13,868 nucleotides of DNA from Cyrtobacter comes (lineage in GTDB: Bacteria; Pseudomonadota; Alphaproteobacteria; Rickettsiales; Midichloriaceae): assembly GCF_034470605.1 (NCBI RefSeq), contig NZ_JARGYT010000029.1, forward strand, positions 1 through 13,868, given 5' to 3'. Shown here in pieces: positions 13,772 to 13,868 of this stretch (within the stretch, counting starts at the first letter, position 1; every line of letters begins with the position of its first letter). The notes below the pieces were generated by a model. The model saw only the letters and a list, made by a program, of their open reading frames with translations, was not told the origin of the DNA and searched no databases. The position numbers were made by a program, and so were the translations under genes.

Positions 13772-13868
13772 GGCACTGTTAACAAAGGTTGTATTTAATA
13801 GATGCTAAAGCTATAAAGGCAAGGAAAGAGAGATCGGATTTCTCAAATCGTAATGCTAAGCGTCGATT
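13772..13868 (-). mobile_element. End of an IS5-like element, cut by the window edge
   Basis: The terminal sequence GGCACTGTTAACAAAGG (13772-13788) overlaps the stop codon of a transposase reading in from the right. The element is inserted between nagZ and whatever lay upstream. Its other end and target duplication are outside the window. Confidence 0.6.
13779..13868 (-). CDS. IS5-like transposase, C-terminal 29 residues only
   Basis: Minus translation to the TAA at 13779-13781 gives NRRLALRFEKSDLSFLAFI, then ALASIKYNLC. The 'RRLA-R-EK---F-AF--LASI' pattern is the usual C-terminus of IS427-type IS5 transposases. The visible part is unbroken; whether the whole gene is intact cannot be judged. 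This differs from the IS5-type fossil at 4878-5969, which ends in LRFNLITAIDN. Confidence 0.65.
   Translation of the reverse strand, partial: NRRLALRFEKSDLSFLAFIALASIKYNLC

Overview
The window is AT-rich. It combines conserved alphaproteobacterial housekeeping genes (secA, a dCMP-type deaminase, a SIMPL-domain protein, nagZ, tRNA-Thr) with many decayed insertion sequences, long gene-free stretches and tandemly duplicated genes of unknown function. This suggests an obligate intracellular alphaproteobacterium of the Rickettsiales or a similar lineage. That is inferred from style and protein flavour, not from a database match. Every confident housekeeping gene is on the minus strand; only tRNA-Thr and two small cassette ORFs read on plus.

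Layout. 1-173 is the end of an IS630-type element that continues outside the window. 281-2498 is a compact minus-strand cluster of four unknown genes: a paralogous pair (206 and 211 aa) and two upstream genes that look like small immunity-type proteins. 2887-4106 holds two tandem 202-aa lipoproteins, 2 bp apart and related to each other. 4188-4565 is a frameshifted IS1-like transposase fossil and 4660-4734 is tRNA-Thr(UGU). 4878-5969 is a decayed IS5-family element with recognisable inverted ends. It contains a 114-bp MITE and a decamer array of about 11 copies that seems to have grown out of its own transposase coding sequence.

6099-9544 holds the deaminase, secA and a previously unlisted 44-aa membrane ORF, all on minus. 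9713-10534 encodes the SIMPL/DUF541 membrane-anchored protein.

10595-12368 is the most unusual part. A leader of about 170 bp, carrying a promoter-like pair and a near-palindrome, occurs twice, each time directly in front of a different small ORF. The order is leader, ORF1, 3 bp, leader, ORF2. An IS630 copy (11017-11832) cut off the last nine codons of ORF1, and a 115-bp MITE (11916-12030) sits inside the second leader. The uninterrupted first leader acts as the empty-site control for the MITE, and both insertions are bounded by TA duplications, so the history can be read directly.

12805-13746 is nagZ (peptidoglycan recycling). A second type of IS5-like element ends about 25 bp upstream of its start and runs off the window.

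How the genes fit together. SecA (protein export), NagZ (cell-wall recycling), the deaminase (pyrimidine nucleotides) and the SIMPL protein (envelope) are core functions. The rest is accessory DNA shaped by at least three IS families, a non-autonomous TA-inserting MITE family, and local duplication of small genes.
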